Source: Planctomycetota bacterium (GTDB taxonomy: Bacteria > Planctomycetota > UBA1135 > GCA-002686595). Taken from it: a DNA stretch of 64,000 nucleotides. Shown in pieces: positions 34,446 to 47,035 of the stretch. Below the pieces are notes generated by a model that was not told where the DNA came from, did not search any database, and saw nothing but the letters and a program-made list of their open reading frames with translations. A program made the translations under genes and the position numbers. Location of the stretch: NCBI GenBank assembly GCA_016795205.1, contig JAEUHZ010000013.1, forward strand, positions 20,867-84,866, written 5' to 3'. Each line of letters starts with the position of its first letter. The stretch's first letter is position 1.

Positions 34446-35825
34446 TCAGTAGGTCTGGAAGGACGGGGCCGAGACGGTCAACGCCAGGGTCTCCGCGCGC
34501 AGCGCGTCGCTCGGCACCGGGGAGGCGTCGAGGTACTGCTGGATCGGGTGGACCTCGGCCGGGAACGGGCTCGGGCCGCGCAGGAGGCGCGCGGCACGCC
34601 GAGCCCAGGTCGACTTGGGTGCCGATCCGAACACGGCGCCCAGGTCGAGCTGCACGCCCGGCACCTGGTTCGCGAACAGTCGCGCGGCGAACGCCCAACG
34701 CCGCTGGAGCCCGCCCACCCAGGCCGCGCTCGTGTCCGGGTAGCCGTCGGGAGCCGGCCAGTGGAACGGGCGGTGGCCCATGGCAGCGAGCTCGGCCGCC
34801 AGCGAGCGCGGATCGGCGTGCTGGAACGGCAACGCGCGCAGGATCCCGGCCGCGAAATGGAACGGGCGCTTCGTGCGGCGCACCTCGATGGGCGCGGCCG
34901 CGAAGGCCTGGGGCGCGAGCAGCGCGCGCAGCACGGCGCGCAGGTCACCCTGGGTCGCGGCCCACTCCGTGCTCGCCGCGGTCACGAGGCTGTCGACCTC
35001 GACGCCGTGGAACCAGCGGCACAGCTTGCGCGCCAAGCGCTCCGCGGTCGCGGGGTGCAGGGCCAGCGTGCGGATCATCTGCACCCCGTGCTGGACGCCG
35101 AGCCCGCCCGGGAGCGACAGGCCCAGCAGGTGGCGCGGGCCGTCGTCGTGCATCGAGGGCTCGAAACGGAACGCGCCGGCGGAGGGATCGCTGAACGGGC
35201 GGAAGGTCCAGCCCGTGAGGCAGCGCGCGGCCTCGCGCACGTCGTGCTCCGTGTAGTGCCCGATGCCGAGCGAGTGCAGCTCGAGGATCTCGCGTCCGTA
35301 GTTCTCGTTGGGAGACTGCCAGGTGCTGCGGTAGTTGCCCAGGCTGAAGAGCATCGCCGCGCTGCGCGCCGACGCGCGCAGGAGCTCGGGGAAGCTCGAC
35401 AGCGCGTGCGCGCGGATCACCTCGCGGTCGTCCTGCGTCTTCAGGATGCCGGACTGCGAGTCGGCCTGGTCGATGCTGAAGTGGTCGCTCCAGAACTCGA
35501 CCAGGCGCTCGTGGAGCTGTCGCCGCGAGAGCGCCGCACGCAGCAGCGCGGCGGTCTGGAGCTCGACCATCGGCACGTGGAGCGCGCCGTGCACGCCGTG
35601 CGCCAGCCAGATCTGGCGCGTCGTCATCGTCAGCGTCGGAAACAGCCCCACGACCGCGTCGCCGGCCGGATCGGGGAGGCTCGCGGGATGCAGTTGCTCC
35701 TCGAGGAAGGCCGCGTGCCCCAGCGCGTGCGCGCGCTCGCGCAACGCCGGCTCGTGGCCGTAGGTGATGCGGGAGAGGAGTCGGTCGATCCCGCCGAGGG
35801 CGGTGCGAGACGCTGCGGCGTGCAT
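34446..35825 (-). CDS. DUF1800 protein
   Basis: The 459-aa protein matches DUF1800: RLLSRITYGHEPALRERA at the start, RLVEFWSDHFSI, NENYGREILELHSLGIGHYTEHDVREAARCLTGW in the centre, and PDGYPDTSAAWVGG near the end. The function is unknown. It is a partner of DUF1501 proteins in planctomycetes and many other phyla, with a suspected role outside the cytoplasm. No clear signal peptide is seen here. It is upstream in the pair. Confidence 0.9.
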   Translation of the reverse strand: MHAAASRTALGGIDRLLSRITYGHEPALRERAHALGHAAFLEEQLHPASLPDPAGDAVVGLFPTLTMTTRQIWLAHGVHGALHVPMVELQTAALLRAALSRRQLHERLVEFWSDHFSIDQADSQSGILKTQDDREVIRAHALSSFPELLRASARSAAMLFSLGNYRSTWQSPNENYGREILELHSLGIGHYTEHDVREAARCLTGWTFRPFSDPSAGAFRFEPSMHDDGPRHLLGLSLPGGLGVQHGVQMIRTLALHPATAERLARKLCRWFHGVEVDSLVTAASTEWAATQGDLRAVLRALLAPQAFAAAPIEVRRTKRPFHFAAGILRALPFQHADPRSLAAELAAMGHRPFHWPAPDGYPDTSAAWVGGLQRRWAFAARLFANQVPGVQLDLGAVFGSAPKSTWARRAARLLRGPSPFPAEVHPIQQYLDASPVPSDALRAETLALTVSAPSFQTY

Positions 35826-35909
35826 GGCGAGGATGCGGGGGAACGGGGTGGGCGGCGCGCTGGATTCCAGCCCGATCCGCCGCGCAGCGCAATACGGCCG
35901 GTGACGCCC

Positions 35910-35915
35910 TAGGAT
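35910..35915 (+). promoter_or_regulatory. -10 hexamer TAGGAT, leaderless type
   Basis: TAGGAT ends 8 nt before the ATG at 35924. It is in the 98-nt divergent gap between the DUF1800 and radical SAM genes. Confidence 0.45.
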
Positions 35916-35923
35916 GGCGCAGA

Positions 35924-36946
35924 ATGGCGCCCCGCCGCGTCTCGAACCCCCGCAATCCCTGGCTCACGAGCCACGTCGAGTGGCTCGAGGAGCCGCCCGC
36001 GGCCGAGTTGGAGGTCTACGAGGAGGAGGCGGTCTCGGTGCTCACCGGGAACGACAGCCCCGACGTCGGCTTCACCTGGAGCGTGAACCCCTACCGCGGC
36101 TGCTGGCACGCCTGTGCCTACTGCTACGCGCGGCCCTCGCACCAGCACCTGGGCTTCGGCGCGGGCACCGACTTCGATCGGCGCATCGTCGTGAAGACCA
36201 ACGCTGCCGAGCGGCTCGCGCTCGAACTCGCGCGGCCGTCCTGGAGGCGCGAGACCGTGGTCTTCTCGGGGAACACGGACTGCTACCAGCCGCTGGAGGC
36301 GACCTACGCCCTCACGCGGCGCTGCCTCGAGGCCTGCCTGGCGCGTCACACGCCGGTGGGGATCATCACGAAGAGCGCGCTGGTGCTGCGCGACGTCGAG
36401 CTGCTGGCGCGCCTGGCGCGCGGTCCGGGCGCGCACGTGACGATCTCCATCCCCTTCCAGGACGCGCAGGTCGCCCGCGCGCTGGAGCCCGGCGCGCCGA
36501 CGCCCGAGCGCCGCTTCGAGACGATGCGGGCGCTGCACGAGGCCGGCGTCGAGGTCGGCATTTCGCTCGCTCCGCTGATCCCGGGTTTCAACGACAGGGA
36601 CCTGGCCGGCCTGCTCGAACGCGCCGTGGCCTGCGGCGCGGTGAGCTCGTTCACGGTCCTCTTGCGGCTCGCGGCCGAGGTCGCGCCGGTGTTCGAGGAG
36701 CGCTTCCGGGCCGCGTTCCCCGACCACTGGACCAAGGTCGAGCGCGCGCTGCGCGAGATGCACGGTGGCGCGTTGCACGACCCGCGCTTCGGCCACCGCA
36801 TGCGCGGCAGCGGCCCGCGCTGGGACGCGCTGATGCGCCTCTACGAGCTCCAGCGCCGCCGCCTGGGCCTGGACGACACCGATCGGCGCCTGGGCCGCCC
36901 GCGCGATCCGGTGCAGGCGACCCAACACGAGCTGTTCGAGGCCTGA
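35924..36946 (+). CDS. PA0069-family radical SAM protein
   Basis: The 340-aa protein has a radical SAM cluster motif C60-x3-C64-x2-C67 (CWHACAYC) preceded by FTWSVNPYRG, and the later VVFSGNTDCYQPLE and ITKSALVLRD stretches. These mark the PA0069/Rv2578c group, which is related to spore photoproduct lyase. The reaction is not established, though DNA repair has been suggested for relatives. The C-terminal QATQHELFEA is also family-typical. It stands alone between divergent and convergent neighbours. Confidence 0.88.
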   Translation: MAPRRVSNPRNPWLTSHVEWLEEPPAAELEVYEEEAVSVLTGNDSPDVGFTWSVNPYRGCWHACAYCYARPSHQHLGFGAGTDFDRRIVVKTNAAERLALELARPSWRRETVVFSGNTDCYQPLEATYALTRRCLEACLARHTPVGIITKSALVLRDVELLARLARGPGAHVTISIPFQDAQVARALEPGAPTPERRFETMRALHEAGVEVGISLAPLIPGFNDRDLAGLLERAVACGAVSSFTVLLRLAAEVAPVFEERFRAAFPDHWTKVERALREMHGGALHDPRFGHRMRGSGPRWDALMRLYELQRRRLGLDDTDRRLGRPRDPVQATQHELFEA

Positions 36947-36961
36947 GCGCCGAGCGCGCCG

Positions 36962-37426
36962 TCAACCCCAGCGGTGGTAGGCAGGGTGACCCTCGCGCAC
37001 GGCCACGAACGTGCCGCGGCACGTGGCGGTGATCTTGCCGCCGGCCTCGAGCTCGGCCTCGACGACCGCACGGTCTCCCGTGGACTCGACCACGCGCGCT
37101 CGCAGATGGAGGGGACCGTCCATGGGCGTCGGGCGCTTGAGCTTCACGTGGAAGTCGGCGGTCACGGTGCAGGGCGGCGCAGAGGCACCGGACTGCTTCA
37201 TCAGGTGGATCGCGGCGGTCCAGTTGCTGTGGCAGTCGAGCAGCGCGCCGCAAATGCCGCCGTTGAGCATCCCGGGGAAGGCCGCGTGATGCGGCTGTGG
37301 CGTCCAGGTCGCGACCAGGGCCTCGCCCACGTCCAGGCTCTGGATCCGCAGTCCCTTGGCGTTCGCAGGCCCGCAGCCGAAACAGATGCTGTTCGGTGCG
37401 AATCGTTCCTGGACGCTCTGCGTCAT
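36962..37426 (-). CDS. PaaI-family hotdog thioesterase
   Basis: The 154-aa single hotdog domain has the family pattern NSICFGCGPANAKGLRI at the start, then FPGMLNGGICGALLDCHSNWTA on the central helix, and DFHVKLKRPTPMDGPLHLRARV. Such enzymes hydrolyse acyl-CoA or related thioesters. The substrate cannot be read from the sequence. The C-x-x-C near the N-terminus is common in planctomycete and proteobacterial relatives. It converges with the radical SAM gene (15 nt). Confidence 0.85.
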   Translation of the reverse strand: MTQSVQERFAPNSICFGCGPANAKGLRIQSLDVGEALVATWTPQPHHAAFPGMLNGGICGALLDCHSNWTAAIHLMKQSGASAPPCTVTADFHVKLKRPTPMDGPLHLRARVVESTGDRAVVEAELEAGGKITATCRGTFVAVREGHPAYHRWG

Positions 37427-37488
37427 GGGCGGCTGGCGAGATGCGCGTCGTGGAACGCGCGCCGACGCGGGGTGCGCCGGAGGGAGGC

Positions 37489-37564
37489 TGGTGGGCTAGA
37501 CAGGATTCGAACCTGTAACCTCCACGCTGTGAACATGGCACTCTGCCGATTGAGTTACTAGCCC
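37489..37564 (-). tRNA. tRNA-Val (anticodon CAC)
   Basis: The reverse complement folds as a complete cloverleaf. The acceptor stem is GGGCTAG/CTAGCCC and the D stem ACTC/GAGT. The anticodon stem CCATG/CGTGG holds the loop TTCACAG, giving anticodon CAC (valine GTG codons). The T stem is ACAGG/CCTGT with loop TTCGAAT. A73 is followed by genomically encoded CCA (37489-37491), included in the span. It lies upstream of the thioesterase gene on the same strand. Confidence 0.95.
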
Positions 37565-37715
37565 GTCAGGGGCGGAGAGGATAGGGCCCACGTGCCCGCG
37601 GGGCAAGCGCTCACCACGGGCAACGCACCCGCGATGGGCTCATCCCAGCTCGGCCGTCAGGGGGCGGCACCAGCCGCCACGCAGCGCGATCGAGCTCGCA
37701 GCCCGCGCACGGCGC

Positions 37716-38420
37716 TCAGGGCCGCAGGTCCTTGCCCAGCGTGCGCCGCAGGATCTCCCCGAGCCGGCTCTCCGCGCGCCGCAGCATCATGCGGACGGCG
37801 TCCTCGGTGCGCCCTCCCATGATCTCCCCGGCCTCGCGCAGTTGGCGACCCTCGAAGAAGACGAGCGTGATCGCCTGGCGGTGATCGGGCGACAGCTCCT
37901 CGAGGGCGCCGCGCAGCACGCCGAGGCTCTCGTCGCGCGTGACCTGCATCGTGACCGACAGGTCGGTGCTCTCCGGTTCCGAGGTGCGCGGTCCCTCGGG
38001 ATCTCCGCCCAGGGGCGCGTCCATGGACCGCTCGCGCCCGTAGTCGCGCTTGCCAGCCGCATAGAACTCGGCCTTGTCGCGGATCTTGTTCTGCAGGATC
38101 TGCTGGAACCAGCGCACGAGCGAGGCCTCGCCCCGGTACTCGTAGTTCGGGAAGTCGCGCGCCGCCTCGCGGAACGTGGTCTGCGCCAGATCGTCCGGCT
38201 CCTCCTTGAGCCGCAGCTTCGGCCCGATCTTGCGCCGCGCGATCTCGACCATCATGTGGTGGTAGCGCCGGAACAGGTCATTCAGCGCGCCCGCGTCGCC
38301 GGACTTCGCGCGCGCGACGAGCTGGGCGGTCTCGTCGTTCGCAAAGCCCTCGGGGAGCTGGAACGGGACCGGGTCCGGAGCGGATCCGGGCGGTACGTCG
38401 TGTTCCTCGGGTGCCGCCAT
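37716..38420 (-). CDS. Sigma-70-family RNA polymerase sigma factor (ECF type)
   Basis: The 234-aa protein has sigma region 2 (AGALNDLFRRYHHMMVEIARRKIGPKL and then EPDDLAQTTFREAARDFPNYEYRGEASLVRWFQQI) and region 4 (LSPDHRQAITLVFFEGRQLREAGEIMGGRTEDAVRMMLRRA). An acidic, Ser/Thr-rich linker of about 40 residues separates them. The N-terminal 30 residues are an acidic extension. This is the planctomycete-type ECF. No anti-sigma gene is adjacent. TATCCT (38431-38436) lies 10 nt before the ATG. Confidence 0.9.
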   Translation of the reverse strand: MAAPEEHDVPPGSAPDPVPFQLPEGFANDETAQLVARAKSGDAGALNDLFRRYHHMMVEIARRKIGPKLRLKEEPDDLAQTTFREAARDFPNYEYRGEASLVRWFQQILQNKIRDKAEFYAAGKRDYGRERSMDAPLGGDPEGPRTSEPESTDLSVTMQVTRDESLGVLRGALEELSPDHRQAITLVFFEGRQLREAGEIMGGRTEDAVRMMLRRAESRLGEILRRTLGKDLRP

Positions 38421-38701
38421 GAGCCTGCCGAGGATACGTCGACCGTTCGGGGTGGGCCAGATGAGCCCAGGGAGCCTTCACGGGCCAAGCGTCCCGCAGC
38501 TCCCCCCAGCGTGTGGCTGGGCCACTCTTCGGGCGCGCAAGTCGCACTCGCGTTCTCGCCGGGCAGTACCTGGGCGATCGGCTGTGTCGTGCTCTGCTAC
38601 ACCACGCACGTCCGTCTCGCGTGCCACGGGTGGCGAGGGGCGGCCTGGCCCGCCGAGGCGCGCCGAGCGTGCACGCGATCGCCGTCACCCGACCTGGGGG
38701 C

Positions 38702-41324
<2,623 letters not shown>

Positions 41325-41982
41325 GCGCGCCAGCGTCCTCGCCGTCGTCCCATCCGTCAACGCCGGGGTCCTCCCCGCCCGTGAGCTCGGGCCGGGCGCC
41401 ACCCTCCAAGGGCTCGTAGCCCAGGTACGGCACGCGCATGCGCACCTGCCGCTTGCCCGAGATCGGATCCTCGCGCTCCTCGGGCTGGACCAGCACGCGA
41501 GCGCGCAACCCGACGAGGTCCTTGGGCTCGACCTCGACCTCGCCCGACACGTCGATCCCCAGCGCCGCGAGCACCTTCTTCACGCGGTAGATCCCGCGCT
41601 CGCTCCAGGTCAGCGAGTCCCACGCCGCGGTGCGCCCGGCGTGGTCGCCGTCGAGGACCTCGAGCCGGAAGGTCCAGCGCGTGCTGCCGTCGCGCGCCCG
41701 CCCCTCGCGGACCTCGGCGACGCGCACGGCATGGACGCCGGCAGGGACGGACACGAACGACTCGACGTCGTCGACGTTGCTGAAATCGAAGCGCATGGTG
41801 GTTCCTCGGCCGGAGGGCCGCAGCGCCCTCCCGCTCGTCACGACGCTCGCGCCGCGCCACGGTCGCGGGTGAATCTCGCAATTTCTCCGCCGCGGCCGCC
41901 GGTCGGGCCGCGGCGACCCCACGCCCCGCCGACGCCGCGAGCCGGCGCGACCTGGCGGTGGAGCCGGTGCGGGGCCAGGACC

Positions 41983-43146
41983 TCAGCGAGCCCCGGCACG
42001 CGCCAGCGGCGCGAGCTCCGCGCCCGCCGCCGCAGTCCCCGGTCCTGTCACGGCACGGAAGACCCGTTCCATGTTGCCTCCCAGCACCTTGGCCACGTCC
42101 GCGAGCCCGAAGCCGCGCTCGACGAGCGCCTCCGCGATGCGACCGTAGCAGCCAGCGTCCTCGAGCCCCTGCGGCGTGCGACCGATCCCGTCGTAGTCCG
42201 ATCCGAGTCCCACGTGATCGACGCCGGCCACGCTGCAGGCGTGCACGATGTGATCGACGACCACGCTCATCGGGAGTGGCTCCGCGTGCGCTTGCAGCCA
42301 TTCCCCTTGCCGGAGGAAGACCTCCGTGTCGTTCGGACCCGCGATCGCTTGGAAGGCCGGCGACGCGCGCCAGCGTGCGTCCTCGCGCTGCGCCTCGTCC
42401 TTCAGGAACGCCGTGCAGAACACGATGCCCACGACCCCGCCGTTCGCGGCCAAGGCGCGGAGCTGGTCGTCGGTCAGGTTGCGCTGGTGCGCGTGGAGTG
42501 CCTGGCAGCCCGAATGGCTGGCGATGACGGGTCGCGCCGTCGCTTCGAGCGCGTCGTAGAAGCTGCGCTCGCCGGCATGCGAGAGGTCGACGAGCATCCC
42601 GAGCTCGTTCATGCGCCGCACGACCGCCCGCCCGAACGGCGCGAGCCCGTCGGGCACCCCGGCGCCCGCGCCGGATTGGCAGGAGCGGATCCAGTCCAGG
42701 TGGTTGTTCCAGACGAGCGTGAGGACGCGCACGCCGTGCGCGAAGAAGCGCTCGAGGTCGCCGAGCGAGCCCTCCAGGCTGTGTCCGCCCTCGATGCCGG
42801 GGATTCCGGCGATGCGGCCTGAGGCGCGCGCCGCGTCGAGCAGCTCGCCGTTGCCGGCCCAGGCGATCTGGTCCGCGTGCTTCGAGGCCAGCGCGTGGAA
42901 CTGCCCGAGCAGCGCCTGGGTCCGCCGTCGCGCGCCGCCCGGCCCTTCGGCGATGTGCTTGGGATCGACCCAGTTCACCAGCACGACCGCGCCGAGCCCG
43001 CCCGCGCGCCCGCGCACGAGGTCCAGGTGCCCGCGCGTGCGCGTGCCGAGGTCGTGGCCCAGGTCGAGTTGTCGCTGCAGGGAGTCGACGTGCGCGTCGA
43101 ACACGGGCCGGCGCGCGAGCAGCGCGGTGAGTGCGGGGTCCGCCAT
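41983..43146 (-). CDS. Membrane dipeptidase family protein (peptidase M19)
   Basis: The 387-aa zinc hydrolase has the M19 metal sites: His19-x-Asp21 in VFDAHVDS, IPGIEGGHSL, LVDLSHAG, ASHSGC, and HVGLGSDYDGIG with the downstream GGNMERVFR. The family cleaves dipeptides, often with broad specificity including D-residues at the C-terminal position. There is no signal peptide, so it probably acts in the cytoplasm. TATCCT (43155-43160) lies 8 nt before the ATG. Confidence 0.92.
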   Translation of the reverse strand: MADPALTALLARRPVFDAHVDSLQRQLDLGHDLGTRTRGHLDLVRGRAGGLGAVVLVNWVDPKHIAEGPGGARRRTQALLGQFHALASKHADQIAWAGNGELLDAARASGRIAGIPGIEGGHSLEGSLGDLERFFAHGVRVLTLVWNNHLDWIRSCQSGAGAGVPDGLAPFGRAVVRRMNELGMLVDLSHAGERSFYDALEATARPVIASHSGCQALHAHQRNLTDDQLRALAANGGVVGIVFCTAFLKDEAQREDARWRASPAFQAIAGPNDTEVFLRQGEWLQAHAEPLPMSVVVDHIVHACSVAGVDHVGLGSDYDGIGRTPQGLEDAGCYGRIAEALVERGFGLADVAKVLGGNMERVFRAVTGPGTAAAGAELAPLARAGAR

Positions 43147-43154
43147 GACGGCCG

Positions 43155-43160
43155 AGGATA
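43155..43160 (-). promoter_or_regulatory. -10 hexamer TATCCT, leaderless type
   Basis: TATCCT on the minus strand ends 8 nt before the dipeptidase ATG. The same hexamer precedes the sigma factor gene at 38420. Confidence 0.45.
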
Positions 43161-43307
43161 CGTGCGGCGCGCCCGGATTCCCGCGGCCGACCGCGCGCGC
43201 GAACGCCAGGATCCCGTCGCGCAGGGGTGCACCGGCTCGTCCGAGCCGGGACCACGATCCTCCCGACGGTGCGGGTCCGCAGCGGATGCGCGGCGACGGA
43301 GGAGATG

Positions 43308-43685
43308 TCAGATGCCGGGCGACGGCGGGGCGTACTGCCTGGCTTCGTTCGCGCTCTCCAGCGCGAGGAGCGCCCAGGCCGCAAGCCGGCGCATCGCGGG
43401 CTCGGACGGCTCGCGCCGGACCCCCTCCAACTCCGCGTGCGCGCGCGCCAGGCAGGCGTCCGCGCGACGGATGGCGGCCACGAGTTGCTCTTCCGTGTAG
43501 GAGCCGGGCTGGGCCGGCGCCACGGATCGAGCCGCTGCGAGCTGGCGCTCGACGCGTGCGAGGTCCCGCTCGTAGCCGTCGGCCACCACGAGGGCGCGCT
43601 CGGCGTACGAGGTCGCGGTCGAGGAGCACGCCGAGGCGGCGAGGTGCACGAGGAGGACCGTGACGAGGACCAGCAGACGACTCAT
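43308..43685 (-). CDS. Small predicted lipoprotein, function unknown
   Basis: The 125-aa protein has a hydrophobic signal ending HLAASAC, a lipobox-like site with Cys20, and a mature part of alpha-helical character (two helices, many Ala/Arg/Glu). I recognise no family. The hexamer TACCCT (43693-43698) lies 7 nt before the ATG. It may be a small envelope lipoprotein with a helical-hairpin shape. Confidence 0.6.
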   Translation of the reverse strand: MSRLLVLVTVLLVHLAASACSSTATSYAERALVVADGYERDLARVERQLAAARSVAPAQPGSYTEEQLVAAIRRADACLARAHAELEGVRREPSEPAMRRLAAWALLALESANEARQYAPPSPGI

Positions 43686-43871
43686 GCCCTTTAGGGTAGG
43701 TGAGTCCGCCGCGGTCCGAAAGGTGCCCGGCGCCAGCCCGGCCGCGGACGCTGAGCGCGGCCGGTTCGACGGCGAGACTCCGCACCGCGCGGAGCACGTG
43801 CGCTCGCGGCGGGACACGGCAGCTCCCACGGTCTCCGCCCGTCCTGACCCGCGACCCGCAACCGCCCTCCC

Positions 43872-44190
43872 ATGCGCGCGTCCGCACGCCTCGCTGCAAC
43901 CCCGCGGTTGCCCATCCTCCTCCTCGTCGCAGGGTGCGGCACCACGCGGCAGGTCGACACGCTCGACTTCGGCTGCGCGATCCTGACCAGGGACAACGCG
44001 CGTCCCGAGGCCGAGGCGCTGCTCGTGCGCGGCGGGCGCATCGCCGCGGTGGCGCGCCCGCGGACGTCGAGGCCCAGGCCGGCGCGCACGTGGCGCGCGT
44101 CGATCTCGCCGGGGTGCGCTCGTGCCGGGGTTCCTCGACGCGCCCGGCCACCTCTGGCGCCGGGTCGCGGCCGGCCGGCCGGCCGGTGCC
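43872..44190 (+). pseudogene. Remnant of a YtcJ-like amidohydrolase lipoprotein
   Basis: The frame from ATG 43872 gives a lipoprotein signal (LLLVAGC) and then [31 protein letters not shown], which is the opening of YtcJ-type amidohydrolases. After about residue 62 the family sequence continues in a second frame ([20 protein letters not shown]) and then in a third ([14 protein letters not shown]), so at least two small indels are present. In the last block the usual H-x-H metal motif DAHGH reads DAPGH. Nothing of the remaining 400-odd residues follows. This is a decayed, truncated gene. Sequencing error cannot explain the missing body. Confidence 0.7.
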
Positions 44191-44413
44191 TGTCCCCGGG
44201 CGCGGGGTTCCGGCTGCGGCCTGACCCGCGGGCTGGCGCCCGCCGCCGGTCCGGCGGGGGACCGCACGGCCGCTGCCAAGTTGGCCGACCAGGCCCGAGG
44301 CCGGCGAGATTCCGCCAAACAGGCAGACTGGAGCGTGCCTCCCGGTTCGTCGCCGGAAAGCTCAAGTCATTGTCGAGGAAGGGTTTGTGCACGGGCTCAG
44401 GGGGCTCTCGCCG

Positions 44414-44430
44414 CTGGCACGCACCTTGCT
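44414..44430 (+). promoter_or_regulatory. Sigma-54 (RpoN) promoter
   Basis: CTGGCACGCACCTTGCT matches the sigma-54 consensus YTGGCACG-N4-TTGCW at every specified position, with GG and GC at -24 and -12. It lies 25 nt upstream of the ATG at 44456, giving a predicted start near 44441 and a leader of about 15 nt. It is placed directly before the receiver-domain gene and 0.5 kb before groES. Confidence 0.7.
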
Positions 44431-44455
44431 CCGCCTGGCCGCCACGAGTCCGTCC

Positions 44456-44839
44456 ATGCCCGTCGACCACCGGATCCTGATCGCCGACGACGACCGCGAC
44501 TTCCGTCTCGGGCTCGCGGAGCTGTTGGGCGTCCTGCCCCGGCGGCTGGAGTTCGTGGAGGCCGAGACCGGGCTGGAGGCGCTGGAGTGCTTGCGTCGGC
44601 ACGCGATCGACCTGGCGCTGCTCGACCACCACATGCCGGTGCACACCGGGCTCGACGTGATCCGGGCCCTGCGGCGCGAGACGCGCGCGGTGCCCTGCCT
44701 TCTGATTTCGGGGGACGCGACCGACGCCGTGCGCGAGTTCGCGCTGCACGAGGGCGCGGTCGCCGTCTTCAACAAGCCGCTGCGACCCGAACTCCTGCGC
44801 GCCGAAGTCCGCCGCGTGCTGCGCATCGACGCGGCCTGA
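44456..44839 (+). CDS. Receiver-only response regulator
   Basis: The 127-aa protein is a single CheY-like receiver: acidic Asp11-Asp12-Asp13, phospho-acceptor Asp57 (LALLDHHMP), Ser85 and Lys107 (FNKPL). No output domain follows, so it must act by protein contact or as a phosphate relay. The ATG at 44456 is preferred over the in-frame ATG at 44387 because the sigma-54-type promoter lies between them. No histidine kinase is adjacent. It is followed by groES after 95 nt. Confidence 0.85.
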   Translation: MPVDHRILIADDDRDFRLGLAELLGVLPRRLEFVEAETGLEALECLRRHAIDLALLDHHMPVHTGLDVIRALRRETRAVPCLLISGDATDAVREFALHEGAVAVFNKPLRPELLRAEVRRVLRIDAA

Positions 44840-44934
44840 GCGCGCCCCCTTCCTCCCGACCACGCCCGCGCGGGACGCGCGCGGCGAGAACCACCCCCAC
44901 CTCACCCCCAGAACGAGAAGACTCCGAGGACCTC

Positions 44935-45261
44935 ATGGCCACCAAGACCTCCACCCCGACGAACAAGAAGACCGGCAGCATCCGTCCGCTCGGCGACCGC
45001 GTGCTCGTCAAGCGCGCCGAAGCCGAGGAGCGCACCGCTGGCGGGATCCTCCTGCCCGAGACCGCCAAGGACAAGCCGAAGGAAGGCACGGTCATCGCGG
45101 TCGGCGAGGGCAAGCAGCTCGACAACGGCACGCGCACGACGTTCACCGTCAAGACGGGCGACCGGATCCTCTTCAGCGCCTACGCGGGCACGGAAGTGAA
45201 GTACCTGGGCGAGGAGTACCTGATCATGCGCGAGGAAGACATCCTCGGCATCGTCGGCTGA
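44935..45261 (+). CDS. groES: Co-chaperonin GroES
   Basis: The 108-aa protein has the GroES fold: [22 protein letters not shown] (which contains the mobile loop), IVLP-like [16 protein letters not shown], and the C-terminal [14 protein letters not shown]. It is about 13 residues longer than typical because of a Thr/Lys-rich N-terminal extension ([15 protein letters not shown]). It caps the GroEL ring. It lies 34 nt upstream of groEL. I see no CIRCE operator upstream, so regulation by HrcA is not supported. Confidence 0.96.
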   Translation: MATKTSTPTNKKTGSIRPLGDRVLVKRAEAEERTAGGILLPETAKDKPKEGTVIAVGEGKQLDNGTRTTFTVKTGDRILFSAYAGTEVKYLGEEYLIMREEDILGIVG

Positions 45262-45295
45262 TCCGCTCCAACACCGAACAACACGAGGAGCGAAC

Positions 45296-46909
<1,614 letters not shown>

Positions 46910-46917
46910 GCCGCGGC

Positions 46918-46977
46918 GATCTCCCGCGCGGAGATCGCAGCCGAGGGCCGTCCGGACGTTGTCCGGGCGGCCCTCGG
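46918..46977 (+). terminator. Double hairpin after groEL
   Basis: GATCTCC/GGAGATC (46918-46936) forms a 7-bp stem, and 46941-46977 forms a 17-bp stem (CCGAGGGCC... with its near-perfect complement, one mismatch) around a 3-nt loop. The second is the strongest inverted repeat I noticed in the window. It is placed 31 nt after the groEL stop codon and between convergent genes, as a bidirectional terminator would be. No U tract follows. Confidence 0.65.
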
Positions 46978-47035
46978 TCGTTCGGCTGCGTGCACGACGA
47001 GGGGCACTCGGACTTCGAGGTCGACCCCACCCCGA

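Noticed and set aside
38421..38701. Gap of 281 nt between the sigma factor gene and ligA
   Set aside because: Both strands were read for frames with family-like residues, tRNA folds and terminator hairpins, and nothing convincing was found apart from the sigma factor's own -10 hexamer.
44840..44934. Possible CIRCE heat-shock operator before groES
   Set aside because: No TTAGCACTC-N9-GAGTGCTAA inverted repeat or close variant is present.
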